This document shows positions 18,321-25,835 of a DNA stretch of 64,000 bases, piece by piece. The translations under genes were made by a program, and so were the position numbers. The notes under the pieces are model-generated. The model was not told the DNA's origin. It saw only the letters and a program-made list of their open reading frames with translations, and ran no database searches. Location of the stretch: positions 309,241 through 373,240 of the forward strand of contig NZ_RXNQ01000022.1 of NCBI RefSeq assembly GCF_004138205.1, in the 5' to 3' direction. Source of the stretch: Pedobacter sp. SYP-B3415 (lineage in GTDB: Bacteria; Bacteroidota; Bacteroidia; Sphingobacteriales; Sphingobacteriaceae). Position 1 is the first letter of the stretch, and every line of letters begins with the position of its first letter.

Positions 18321-19538
18321 CTAACCAACCGACAACCTTTCCCGCAGCGCCGCCATATCCCTCCCAATCTTCTCATCCAGCACTTTCGCGTAGATTTGGG
18401 TGGTCTTGATATTGGTATGCCCCATCATCTTTGCTACGCTTTCTATAGGAACGCCATTATTGAGCGTGATTGTGGTTGCAAATGTATGCCTGGCAATATG
18501 GAACGTTAGCGGCTTATCGATACGGCAGAGATCAGCAATTTCTTTTAGGTAAGCATTCATCTTCTGATTGCTCATGACCGGCAGCACATGGCCGGTATTG
18601 CAACACTCTGGGTGATCCTCGTACTTGTCTAAAACAGCTTTGGCCGGCGGCAGCACAGGAATACGCGACAGCGTATCTGTCTTTTGCCGACTGGTCATGA
18701 TCCACAATTCTCCATCAACACCTCTTATCAATTCTGAACGCTTCAGCTTCCGTACGTCAACATAAGCCAATCCAGTGTAACAGCTAAACAAAAATATATC
18801 CTTAACGCCATTCAAACGGCCTACGGGAAATTCTTTATCTGCTATGCGTGCCAGTTCTTCATTTGTGAGAGCGATGCGGTTAACCCGCGTTGTTTTCGGT
18901 TTGTAGTTGATATAAGGATTGACGGTTAGCCATCCATTGCCAATACACAACCGAACAATTTTTCCAAAATTCTTCAGGTACTTGATGGTAGAATTGCTCC
19001 CGCATTTGCGAATGCTCCGCAGGTAGTAGTCAAAATCATTCAGAAACTCGAAGGTGATTTGTTTTACGGCCAGGTCTTTTGCTTTGTATTTCCATAGAAG
19101 GAAATCTTTAAGGTGCATCAGGCAGGTCTCGTATTTTTGAAGCGTACTCTTTTCAAAATCCTGCCCAACCAAGCTACGCATACGCTTATTGTGGTCCTCA
19201 AACACGGATATGATGGATCGCGATTTTTCGACTTTTCCTATCAGGCGATTTCTTAGTGTCTCAGCAGTGATCACCTCTCCTTGCATTTCCGTTAGTCGCA
19301 CGACGTCTTTTGCACGTGCTTCAAGGGTATCTAGAAAAAAATTGAGTGATCTGGCGGCTTCGCTGTTGCCATAAGCCCTGCCGAGTCTTTTATTCCAGGA
19401 GTCTGGATTGCAGCTGCGTCCGGTAGATGTCTCGGCTTGTTTACCTTCAACTGTAAAACGCAGATAAACAGGTGATTCGTTAGCAGTTAATGCTTTTGGC
19501 TTTCTCAGATGAAAAAGCAATGTGGTTCTTGCACTCAT
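18321..19538 (-). CDS. Tyrosine-type site-specific integrase
   Basis: A 405-residue integrase with three parts: an N-terminal arm-binding domain (about 1-90, RKPKALTANESPVYLRFTVE), a SAM-like core-binding domain (about 105-205), and a C-terminal catalytic domain. Visible catalytic residues are the HIARH box, the following GHTNIKTT segment, and the nucleophile Tyr in TTQIYAKVL. The usual box I Arg is replaced by Ala in CYTGLAYVDV, as reported for the related Bacteroides IntDOT group, which lacks Arg I. The gene lies next to the 3' end of tRNA-Asp, the usual arrangement for an element integrated into a tRNA gene. It is intact and probably moves the whole dnd/dpt island. Confidence 0.93.
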   Translation of the reverse strand: MSARTTLLFHLRKPKALTANESPVYLRFTVEGKQAETSTGRSCNPDSWNKRLGRAYGNSEAARSLNFFLDTLEARAKDVVRLTEMQGEVITAETLRNRLIGKVEKSRSIISVFEDHNKRMRSLVGQDFEKSTLQKYETCLMHLKDFLLWKYKAKDLAVKQITFEFLNDFDYYLRSIRKCGSNSTIKYLKNFGKIVRLCIGNGWLTVNPYINYKPKTTRVNRIALTNEELARIADKEFPVGRLNGVKDIFLFSCYTGLAYVDVRKLKRSELIRGVDGELWIMTSRQKTDTLSRIPVLPPAKAVLDKYEDHPECCNTGHVLPVMSNQKMNAYLKEIADLCRIDKPLTFHIARHTFATTITLNNGVPIESVAKMMGHTNIKTTQIYAKVLDEKIGRDMAALRERLSVG

Positions 19539-19665
19539 AACAATGAGGATTAATAGTTATAAAATTAATTTGCTCATCATTTGAAATCAAGATGTTCACT
19601 CGCTGAACATGTTGTATTACAACAACTTAACCCCTTCCGCGTGAGTCCAAGAATTGGAATTTGCG

Positions 19666-19687
19666 ACTCACGTTTTACTCACGTTTT
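19666..19687. repeat. Tandem 11-bp repeats, candidate integrase arm sites
   Basis: Two back-to-back copies of ACTCACGTTTT lie between the integrase start and tRNA-Asp. An inverted copy of the core (CGTGAGT, 19640-19646) lies 20 bp away. Directly and inversely repeated short sites beside an integrase gene are typical of arm-type binding sites in the attachment region. They are found nowhere else in the island by eye. Confidence 0.45.
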
Positions 19688-19721
19688 TTATGAGTTCCAG
19701 TGCATATTTTGGCATGGGCCA

Positions 19722-19761
19722 AAAACAAAAAACCCTTCAAATGATATCATTTGAAGGGTTT
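19722..19761 (-). terminator. Intrinsic terminator after tRNA-Asp
   Basis: A perfect 32-bp palindrome (19730-19761, arms of 16 bp starting AAACCCTTCAAATGAT) is followed on the minus strand by a T-rich tract (TTTTTTGTTTTT). It lies 25 bp after the end of tRNA-Asp and in the same orientation. It also shields the integrase gene from tRNA read-through. Confidence 0.8.
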
Positions 19762-19785
19762 AATCAATTTTAGATACTCTCTAAG

Positions 19786-19859
19786 CGGAATGGACGGGAC
19801 TCGAACCCGCGACCCCATGCGTGACAGGCATGTATTCTAACCAGCTGAACTACCACTCC
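19786..19859 (-). tRNA. tRNA-Asp (anticodon GTC)
   Basis: A 74-nt tRNA. The acceptor stem GGAGTGG pairs with CCATTCC (one G-T pair) and the discriminator base is G, as usual for tRNA-Asp. The D arm, the anticodon loop CTGTCAC (anticodon GTC), and the T arm GCGGGTTCGAGTCCCG are all complete. CCA is not encoded. A consensus promoter lies upstream and a terminator downstream. Its 3' end faces the integrase, so it is the likely attachment site of the island. The second attachment copy is not in the window. Confidence 0.95.
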
Positions 19860-19903
19860 TAAGTTTCAGTTGCTTTCCAGCTCCTGTTTCCCTTTCGGGA
19901 ATG

Positions 19904-19934
19904 CAAATATAGATCGAATATTCTACTTTGCAAA
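19904..19934 (-). promoter_or_regulatory. Bacteroidota promoter of tRNA-Asp
   Basis: On the minus strand a -33 TTTG (19934-19931) and a -7 box TATATTTG (19911-19904) are separated by exactly 19 bp, an ideal match to the Bacteroidota primary-sigma consensus. The predicted start is about 38 bases before the mature tRNA. Confidence 0.8.
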
Positions 19935-19961
19935 TACTTTTTTCAAATAATTTATAAGCGC

Positions 19962-21035
19962 TTAATTTACAGCGCCTTCTTTCATCTTTTCTGCATTCTC
20001 AGCAAACTGCAAGGCATCAATCAGGTCCTGAACCGCCCCATCCATTACCGCAGGAAGGTTATACAGCGTCAACCCGATGCGGTGATCGGTTACCCGCCCC
20101 TGCGGATAATTGTAGGTTCTGATCTTGGCCGACCGGTCGCCCGTCGAGACCATCGTCTTTCTTTTGGCTGCGATGTCGCCGTGTTTTTTCTGCACCTCCA
20201 GGTCGTAAAGCTTGCTGCGCAGCATTTCCATGGCCAGCTCCCGGTTGGCCAGCTGCGAGCGCTCTACCTGGCACACAACCACAATGCCCGAAGGCTTGTG
20301 CGTTAGCTGCACCTTGGTTTCTACCTTGTTTACGTTTTGTCCGCCGGCACCACCCGAACGCGAAGTTTGAAGCTCCACATCGGCAGGATTCACGTACACG
20401 TCCACTTCTTCAGCCTCGGGCAACACAGCAACAGAAGCCGCCGATGTATGCACCCTGCCCTGCGTTTCCGTTTCAGGCACACGCTGTACACGGTGCACCC
20501 CGCTTTCGTATTTGAGCTGACCGTACACGTCGTCGCCGCTTACCTTAAGCACAACCTCTTTATACCCGCCGGCCGTACCCTCGGTCACATCCATAACCTC
20601 CGTTCTCCAACCCTTGGTCTCAAAATACCGGGTATACATCCGGTAAAGATCGCCCGCAAACAGCGCAGCCTCATCACCGCCGGTACCACCCCTGATCTCG
20701 AACACTGCATTTTTAGCATCCTCAGGATCTTTAGGAATCAGCATCAGCCTGATGCGCTCTTCCATTTCTTCCTGCTGATCAAGCAGCAGATCAAGCTCTT
20801 CTTTAGCCATTTCGCGCATCTCCTGGTCCTTTTCATTAGCCAGAATATCTTTGTTCGCGTCAATGTTGCTCATCACATTCTTGTAGACTTTGTACTCCTC
20901 TACAATTTTGGTCAGGTCTTTATATTCCTTATTCAACGCGGCAAAACGTTTCATATCCTGGATCACATCCGGATTGCTCAATTGCTCCTCAACGTCTTCC
21001 CACCGCAGTTTGATGGCTTCTAATTTATCTAACAT
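19962..21035 (-). CDS. prfA: Peptide chain release factor 1
   Basis: A 357-residue class I release factor that terminates translation at UAA and UAG. The peptidyl-tRNA hydrolysis motif GGQ is in [13 protein letters not shown] (about 228-240). The codon-recognition tripeptide is PET in [18 protein letters not shown], the RF1-type form. Length is normal for the family. A TATTTTTG box at 21102-21095 on the minus strand could be its -7 element. tRNA-Asp follows on the same strand about 100 bp downstream with its own promoter. Confidence 0.97.
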   Translation of the reverse strand: MLDKLEAIKLRWEDVEEQLSNPDVIQDMKRFAALNKEYKDLTKIVEEYKVYKNVMSNIDANKDILANEKDQEMREMAKEELDLLLDQQEEMEERIRLMLIPKDPEDAKNAVFEIRGGTGGDEAALFAGDLYRMYTRYFETKGWRTEVMDVTEGTAGGYKEVVLKVSGDDVYGQLKYESGVHRVQRVPETETQGRVHTSAASVAVLPEAEEVDVYVNPADVELQTSRSGGAGGQNVNKVETKVQLTHKPSGIVVVCQVERSQLANRELAMEMLRSKLYDLEVQKKHGDIAAKRKTMVSTGDRSAKIRTYNYPQGRVTDHRIGLTLYNLPAVMDGAVQDLIDALQFAENAEKMKEGAVN

Positions 21036-21148
21036 ATGCTATTGTTCAGAATTCCAATGCACAACAGGCAAAGACGCCGTCGTGTTTCGGGCTACAAAAA
21101 TACGGCTTTTCGCGCACATTTTTTATGGTTCATATGTGGCCGAAAAGC

Positions 21149-21240
21149 AGGGTCCGGCTAACATAGCCCGCTGCAGCCCCGCTTTTGCTGCAAGTCCTCG
21201 GTCGTACCTCCCTCCGGGCTTTCCGCGCAATCGGGTTTAT
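21149..21240. repeat. REP-like intergenic repeat, copy A
   Basis: This GC-rich segment between prfA and lpxH shares blocks in the same order with a segment at 43845-43920: GCTGC, CCCCGCTTT, CAAG, GGGCTTTCCGC, CAATCGGG and TTA. I associate the GGGCTTTCCGC...CAATCGGG signature with a dispersed repeat of Sphingobacteriaceae genomes. Here it overlaps the lpxH stop codon. Function unknown; it may act as mRNA 3' structure. Confidence 0.5.
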
Positions 21241-22037
21241 AGCGCAGGTTTGGCTGCTGTTCGGTTACTTTCCTCCTGCATCCAGCCGGGTCTTTTGTCA
21301 CTCTCAAAAAAACAAAGTTTAAGTTCCGTACCATCAAAAACGGCGTACGACTGGTACAACAGCCATTCGCCCGTATTTACATACCGGCTTCCCCGGCTGA
21401 GCTGAAGATCAAGCGGCAGGTGCCGGTGACCGAAGATAAAGTAATCAATGTGCTGCTGCTGCAGAATTTCTTCGGCATAAATGGCCAGCCATTCGCGTGC
21501 TTTTCCCAGATAAACTTCTTCTTTGGCACCTGCCGCACGGCTGTGCCGAGACCAGGCATTTGCAACGCCAATTCCCAGATTGGGGTGAACACGCGCAAAC
21601 AACCATTGGCACAGCGGACTCCTGAAAATTTTACGCAAAAATTTATACTTGCTGTCGCCGGGTCCTAATCCGTCGCCATGATGCAGGTAGAACCTTTTTC
21701 CGCCCCGTTCAATTACCAGTTCATCACTCACAATCTGCATCCCTAATTCTTCGGTAAAATAACTTCTAACCCACATGTCGTGGTTGCCCTTAAAGAACCA
21801 GATCTTTATACCGGCATCGCTCATTTCAGCAAGTTTCCCCTGCAAACGGGCAAATCCTTTCGGAATTACCTTCTCGTATTCGAACCAGAAATCAAACACA
21901 TCCCCCATCAGAAAGAGCTCTGCACAATCTGGCCTGATGCTGTCCAGCCACCGCACAATACGCCGCTCGCGGCTCCTGCTCTCCTCCCTGCCCGGTGTCC
22001 CCAGGTGGAAATCTGATGCGAAATAGATATTTTTCAT
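21237..22037 (-). CDS. lpxH: UDP-2,3-diacylglucosamine diphosphatase (LpxH type)
   Basis: A 266-residue calcineurin-like metallophosphoesterase that fits LpxH, which releases UMP from UDP-2,3-diacylglucosamine to give lipid X in lipid A synthesis at the inner membrane. Metal-binding motifs are present in order: DFHLG (8-12), GDVFDFW (about 44-50), GNHD (about 80-83), HHGD and GHRH. The ATG at 22037 (MKNIYFASDFHLG) is chosen over an in-frame start six codons upstream because the conserved first strand begins there. A TAGTTTTG box ends 7 bp before this ATG, which would give an mRNA with almost no leader. The stop lies inside a REP-like repeat. Confidence 0.85.
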   Translation of the reverse strand: MKNIYFASDFHLGTPGREESRSRERRIVRWLDSIRPDCAELFLMGDVFDFWFEYEKVIPKGFARLQGKLAEMSDAGIKIWFFKGNHDMWVRSYFTEELGMQIVSDELVIERGGKRFYLHHGDGLGPGDSKYKFLRKIFRSPLCQWLFARVHPNLGIGVANAWSRHSRAAGAKEEVYLGKAREWLAIYAEEILQQQHIDYFIFGHRHLPLDLQLSRGSRYVNTGEWLLYQSYAVFDGTELKLCFFESDKRPGWMQEESNRTAAKPAL

Positions 22038-22262
22038 GCGAAACAAAACTAACAAAATTCGTTGTCTAATGGCTATGGTCCATACGCTACAGTAAAAGAG
22101 CCTCGGTTAACGGTCGCGAAGGATAATCTACAATTTCTATAGAGTTACATTTATATTCATTACTTTTGGCCCACCGCGCGCAAGCCTGGTTAACAAAACA
22201 CATAATGACGATTCATTATTTGGAATTCTTCTAAATAAGACTGGTCGTATTTGTATTTTTTG

Positions 22263-22270
22263 TAAATTTG
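22263..22270 (+). promoter_or_regulatory. Candidate -7 box of the reductase gene
   Basis: TAAATTTG matches the TAnnTTTG consensus and lies 16 bp before the start codon. No -33 TTTG is found at 18-20 bp, so this is a partial match. The same box precedes the ferredoxin gene. Confidence 0.4.
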
Positions 22271-22286
22271 CAGCCAAATTAGAATT

Positions 22287-23297
22287 ATGATTTCAACAGA
22301 TATTGCCGTTATCGGTGCCGGACCCGTTGGTTTATTTGCAATTTTTGAAGCAGGATTGCTGAAAATGCGTTGCCATTTGATCGATTATCTTCCGCAGGTT
22401 GGCGGGCAGCTGTCTGAAATTTATCCTAAAAAACCGATCTACGACATCCCTGGTTATCCTTCGGTTCTTGCGCAGGAACTTATTGATAACCTCATGGAGC
22501 AAGCCAAACCGTTTCATCCAACCTTTACGCTCGGCGAGCGCATTGAAGGACTTGAAAAACGTGGCGAGGCCGATTTCGTTCTGACCACAAACATGGGCAC
22601 CGTGATCGAAGCGAAAGTTGTAGTCATTGCCGGCGGGCTCGGTTGCTTCGAACCCCGCAAGCCAGCAGTTGAGGGTCTAGAGCAGTTTGAAAATGGCAAG
22701 GGCGTCAACTATATGATTCTTGATCCTGAAAAATACCGGGGTCAGAAAATGGTTATAGCAGGCGGCGGCGACTCTGCTTTAGACTGGACCATCTATCTTG
22801 CCGATGTAGTTAGCGAACTTACGCTGGTTCACCGTAGTGAAAGTTTCCGCGGTGCGCCCGATTCAGTGAACAAGGTGATGGAGCTGGCCGAAAGCGGACG
22901 CATTAACCTGGTGCTGAACAGCAACCTGAATGCCGTTCAGGGCAATGGCAAGCTGGAAGCGATCGAGCTGATTCACAACCGCAGCATGGAAACAACCCGC
23001 GTAGAAACCGATCACCTGATTCCGTTGTTTGGTCTCAGTCCGAAACTTGGCCCGATCGAAGCATGGAACCTCAATATCAGTAAAAGTGCCATTGAGGTAA
23101 ACGTAGATGACTACTCGACCAATATCCCCGGTATTTACGCCATAGGCGATATCAACACATACACAAACAAACTGAAGCTGATTCTCTGTGGGTTCCATGA
23201 AGCCGCACTGATGAGCCATAGTGCATACCAATACATGAACCCCGGTAAAAAATACACGATGAAGTACACTACGGTGAACGGCATCTCTGAATTTTAA
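22287..23297 (+). CDS. Ferredoxin/flavodoxin-NADP reductase, thioredoxin-reductase type
   Basis: A 336-residue flavoprotein with an N-terminal FAD-binding motif (VIGAGPVGLFAIFEAG, 8-23) and an NAD(P)-binding motif (VIAGGGDSALDW, about 153-164). It ends with the GIYAIGDINTY segment that contacts FAD. It lacks the CxxC redox pair of thioredoxin reductase, so it fits the thioredoxin-reductase-like ferredoxin-NADP reductases (YumC type). These move electrons between NADPH and ferredoxin. A 2Fe-2S ferredoxin gene follows 74 bp downstream with its own similar -7 box, which supports this role. Confidence 0.88.
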   Translation: MISTDIAVIGAGPVGLFAIFEAGLLKMRCHLIDYLPQVGGQLSEIYPKKPIYDIPGYPSVLAQELIDNLMEQAKPFHPTFTLGERIEGLEKRGEADFVLTTNMGTVIEAKVVVIAGGLGCFEPRKPAVEGLEQFENGKGVNYMILDPEKYRGQKMVIAGGGDSALDWTIYLADVVSELTLVHRSESFRGAPDSVNKVMELAESGRINLVLNSNLNAVQGNGKLEAIELIHNRSMETTRVETDHLIPLFGLSPKLGPIEAWNLNISKSAIEVNVDDYSTNIPGIYAIGDINTYTNKLKLILCGFHEAALMSHSAYQYMNPGKKYTMKYTTVNGISEF

Positions 23298-23313
23298 TTT
23301 TCCGGCATTTTGT

Positions 23314-23321
23314 TAAATTTG
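23314..23321 (+). promoter_or_regulatory. Candidate -7 box of the ferredoxin gene
   Basis: TAAATTTG, the same octamer as before the reductase gene, lies 50 bp upstream of the ferredoxin start and just after the reductase stop. A -33 TTTG at the proper distance is not present. Confidence 0.4.
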
Positions 23322-23371
23322 CGCTCCGGCGGCTAAAAAGCTGCCGGACGTTAAAGCAAACTCACTCCGTC

Positions 23372-23701
23372 ATGGACGAAAACAACATCGCGATTTACGT
23401 ACAGGAACCCGACGGTTCGGTTACCGAACACGAGGCACCGGTTGACATGGGCCTTAGCCTCATGGAATTCCTTAAAGCTTCTGAATACGACATCCTTGCC
23501 ACCTGCGGCGGCATGGCGCTTTGCGCAACCTGCTGTGTTGATGTACTTGAGGGTGAGGAGAAGTTAAACGAGATGTCTGACGATGAGTACGCTATGCTGG
23601 ATACCCTTCCAGACCTCCTGCCAAACTCACGCCTGGCCTGCCAGCTGCAGCTTAACCCCGCCATGAATGGTCTGAAGGTAAAACTGCATCACCAGTCTTA
23701 A
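23372..23701 (+). CDS. 2Fe-2S ferredoxin
   Basis: A 109-residue plant/adrenodoxin-type ferredoxin. Cluster ligands are visible in ATCGGMALCATC (C-x5-C-x2-C, about residues 45-54) and the distal Cys in SRLACQLQL. It probably accepts or delivers electrons through the reductase encoded just upstream. The acidic surface (many Asp and Glu around the cluster) fits a soluble electron carrier. It converges on the S41 protease gene with a 21-bp gap. Confidence 0.92.
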   Translation: MDENNIAIYVQEPDGSVTEHEAPVDMGLSLMEFLKASEYDILATCGGMALCATCCVDVLEGEEKLNEMSDDEYAMLDTLPDLLPNSRLACQLQLNPAMNGLKVKLHHQS

Positions 23702-23722
23702 ACCTGCTTTTGCCAACTTACG

Positions 23723-25411
23723 TTAGTCAAGTTCAGCACTTTTTCCGGGCTTGCCGATAGTCTTGTAGTTTCCTGTTCCTTTGAGGATAGCGAGCACCTG
23801 CGTTTTATTATTCAGCACCTGGCTGGCCTGCTGTAATTCCTTGTCATACTGGAATGACTGCTCAATTTTGCCTTTTTCATAAAAATACCGGGCAATGATC
23901 TGGCTTTCAAGTACCCGTTTGATCTCGGTCTTGTTGGTTGTCAGCTCTGTTTTCCTGGTGCCCAGCAGCTTGGCTTTGAGGTCATCAATATCGGCCTTAA
24001 CCTGGGCAAGTTTGTTTTCCTTCTCTGCCTCCTCAGTCAGGCCGCTGATCAGACTTTCCGTTTTGCTTGTATAGCTATAATCTTTATCTGCCAGGCTTGC
24101 AACAAATTCATTGTAATCTGCATCAGAAAGGCGGAATGTCCGGGCATCGGCAGGCGCCGGTTTAGTCTTTTTATAGGCGTTTGCATAACCGAAAAAAAGA
24201 TTTTTGGTGAAAAGCGAGAGCGTGACCGGACTAACCTTTCGCGCCGCCACGTGCACATCTGGATAAATGCCATTTGCGTCATACACCTGGCGCCCGGAGC
24301 TGGTTTGAAATACAGACATTGTGGAATCGGCAAATTTCGATGCCCTGCCGGCCTGGCGATGGGCATAGTCGAGCGCCTGGATGCATCGGCCGGAAGGCGT
24401 ATAATATTTGGCAACCGTAACCTTCACCAGGCTGTTGTACGGCAGATTAAAAGTTTGCTGCACCAGACCCTTTCCGTAACTGCGCTGGCCGATCACTACA
24501 CCGCGGTCCAGATCCTGCATGGCACCGGCAACAATCTCTGAAGCAGAAGCCGAATTGCCGTTAATCAGCACAACGAGGGGAAGCTGCGCATCAACGGGGC
24601 TGCTGTACGTCTTATAGGCAATTGTTTTTTCAGGGTTTTTACCTTTCTGCGTAACAACCAGCACATCCTTATTCACAAAAAGGTTCACTATTTTTACTGC
24701 CTCCTGTAAAATGCCGCCGCCATTGTTCCGCAGATCGAGCACAAGACCGCGGGGCTGCTGCCGGCTGATGTTTGCCAGCGCGTCGCGCACTTCTTTTGCC
24801 GAGTTTTCCAGAAACTTATCCAGCCGGATATAACCAATTCCGTCAGGAAGCATACCTGAGTAACTTACGTTCGGCTGGCGTATTTCATCGCGCGTAAGCG
24901 TTTTGGTGAGCACATTGCCATCGCGGATCAGCATCAGGGTAACCGGACTGCCCTTGGGGCCTCTCAGCAAACGGCTGATCTCGGCACGGTCCTTTCCCTG
25001 TACAGCAATGTTATTGATCCGTACCACCTGGTCGCCCGAGCGAAGATCGCTGCGGTTGGCCGGATAACCTTCGCTGATATCGTTTACGTACAATTTGCCT
25101 TCCAGAAATACTGTGCTTGCACCGATCCCACCATATTGGGTACTGACATATTTAAGCTTATAATCTTCAACCTCAGATTCAGGAACATATTCGGTATATG
25201 GATCCAGACTTTCGAGCATGGCATCAATTCCTGTGCGCATCAGATCAGATGAGTTTGTTTCATCAACATAATTCATATTGATCTCTTTGTAAACAGAGGC
25301 AAAAATATCCAGGTTCTTTGAAACAAGGAACAGGTCTTCTCGAAAGGTCCAGCTTAATACAGATATACCCAGCAAAAGGACCGCAAACAGGAATGAGCGG
25401 CTTTTTTTCAT
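23723..25411 (-). CDS. S41 family C-terminal processing protease with PDZ domain
   Basis: A 562-residue periplasmic protease. It has an N-terminal membrane anchor or signal (KKSRSFLFAVLLLGISVLSW), a PDZ domain (about 85-165, YGGIGASTVF...GDQVVRINN), and an S41 core with catalytic Ser in NGNSASASEIVAGA and Lys in GQRSYGKGLVQQ. The C-terminal 200 residues are helical. CtpA/Prc-type proteases cut proteins at the C-terminus in the envelope. The ATG at 25411 is chosen because the hydrophobic signal begins there; the upstream open frame has no signal features. The small CsbD-like gene lies upstream on the same strand. Confidence 0.92.
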   Translation of the reverse strand: MKKSRSFLFAVLLLGISVLSWTFREDLFLVSKNLDIFASVYKEINMNYVDETNSSDLMRTGIDAMLESLDPYTEYVPESEVEDYKLKYVSTQYGGIGASTVFLEGKLYVNDISEGYPANRSDLRSGDQVVRINNIAVQGKDRAEISRLLRGPKGSPVTLMLIRDGNVLTKTLTRDEIRQPNVSYSGMLPDGIGYIRLDKFLENSAKEVRDALANISRQQPRGLVLDLRNNGGGILQEAVKIVNLFVNKDVLVVTQKGKNPEKTIAYKTYSSPVDAQLPLVVLINGNSASASEIVAGAMQDLDRGVVIGQRSYGKGLVQQTFNLPYNSLVKVTVAKYYTPSGRCIQALDYAHRQAGRASKFADSTMSVFQTSSGRQVYDANGIYPDVHVAARKVSPVTLSLFTKNLFFGYANAYKKTKPAPADARTFRLSDADYNEFVASLADKDYSYTSKTESLISGLTEEAEKENKLAQVKADIDDLKAKLLGTRKTELTTNKTEIKRVLESQIIARYFYEKGKIEQSFQYDKELQQASQVLNNKTQVLAILKGTGNYKTIGKPGKSAELD

Positions 25412-25516
25412 CGTAAAATTTATCGCAGCACCTTGGAACGTGCCATCGTTTAAATATACAAAAACAGAAGCGGCCTGTAAATCTTCAGGCACCAAAAATT
25501 CGCGAATTGAGGAGTT

Positions 25517-25732
25517 TTAAAGGCGGTTACCTTTCAGATCAGCAAGCGCCTTATTGATTGTAAATTCAATATACGTACGGTCACGCTTTACCAATTGCAT
25601 CAGCTGCTGAACAAGTTCCTCCTCCTTACCGGGTGTAAACTCGATATCGGCACCAGACAGGTCACGGTATTTGCGCAGAAATTTGATTTTCACTTTTTCC
25701 CAGTTCTCTGCAGTAAGCGTAAAATTTGCCAT
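25517..25732 (-). CDS. Small CsbD-like stress protein
   Basis: A 71-residue protein with NWEKVKIKFLRKYRDLSGADI and GKEEELVQQLMQ, which resembles the CsbD-like fold of general stress proteins, plus a longer C-terminal helix (RTYIEFTINKALADL). No catalytic residues are expected. A good promoter lies directly upstream. The S41 protease gene follows after about 105 bp and could be co-transcribed. The family call is by similarity of pattern only. Confidence 0.6.
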   Translation of the reverse strand: MANFTLTAENWEKVKIKFLRKYRDLSGADIEFTPGKEEELVQQLMQLVKRDRTYIEFTINKALADLKGNRL

Positions 25733-25748
25733 CGGTAAATATTTGCAT

Positions 25749-25778
25749 CAAAAATAACAAATAAAAGGCAAGGTCAAA
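25749..25778 (-). promoter_or_regulatory. Promoter of the CsbD-like gene
   Basis: On the minus strand a -33 TTTG (25778-25775) and a -7 TATTTTTG (25756-25749) are 18 bp apart, close to the Bacteroidota ideal of 19. The predicted start is about 10 bases before the ATG. Confidence 0.65.
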
Positions 25779-25835
25779 ACACCGCCCGGGCTGTCCGGCC
25801 GGAAACAAATCTACACCACCCGCGGTTTCTTGTAC

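Noticed and set aside
20337..21023. A 228-codon plus-strand frame opposite prfA
   Set aside because: prfA is certain on the minus strand, and the antisense product resembles no protein family.
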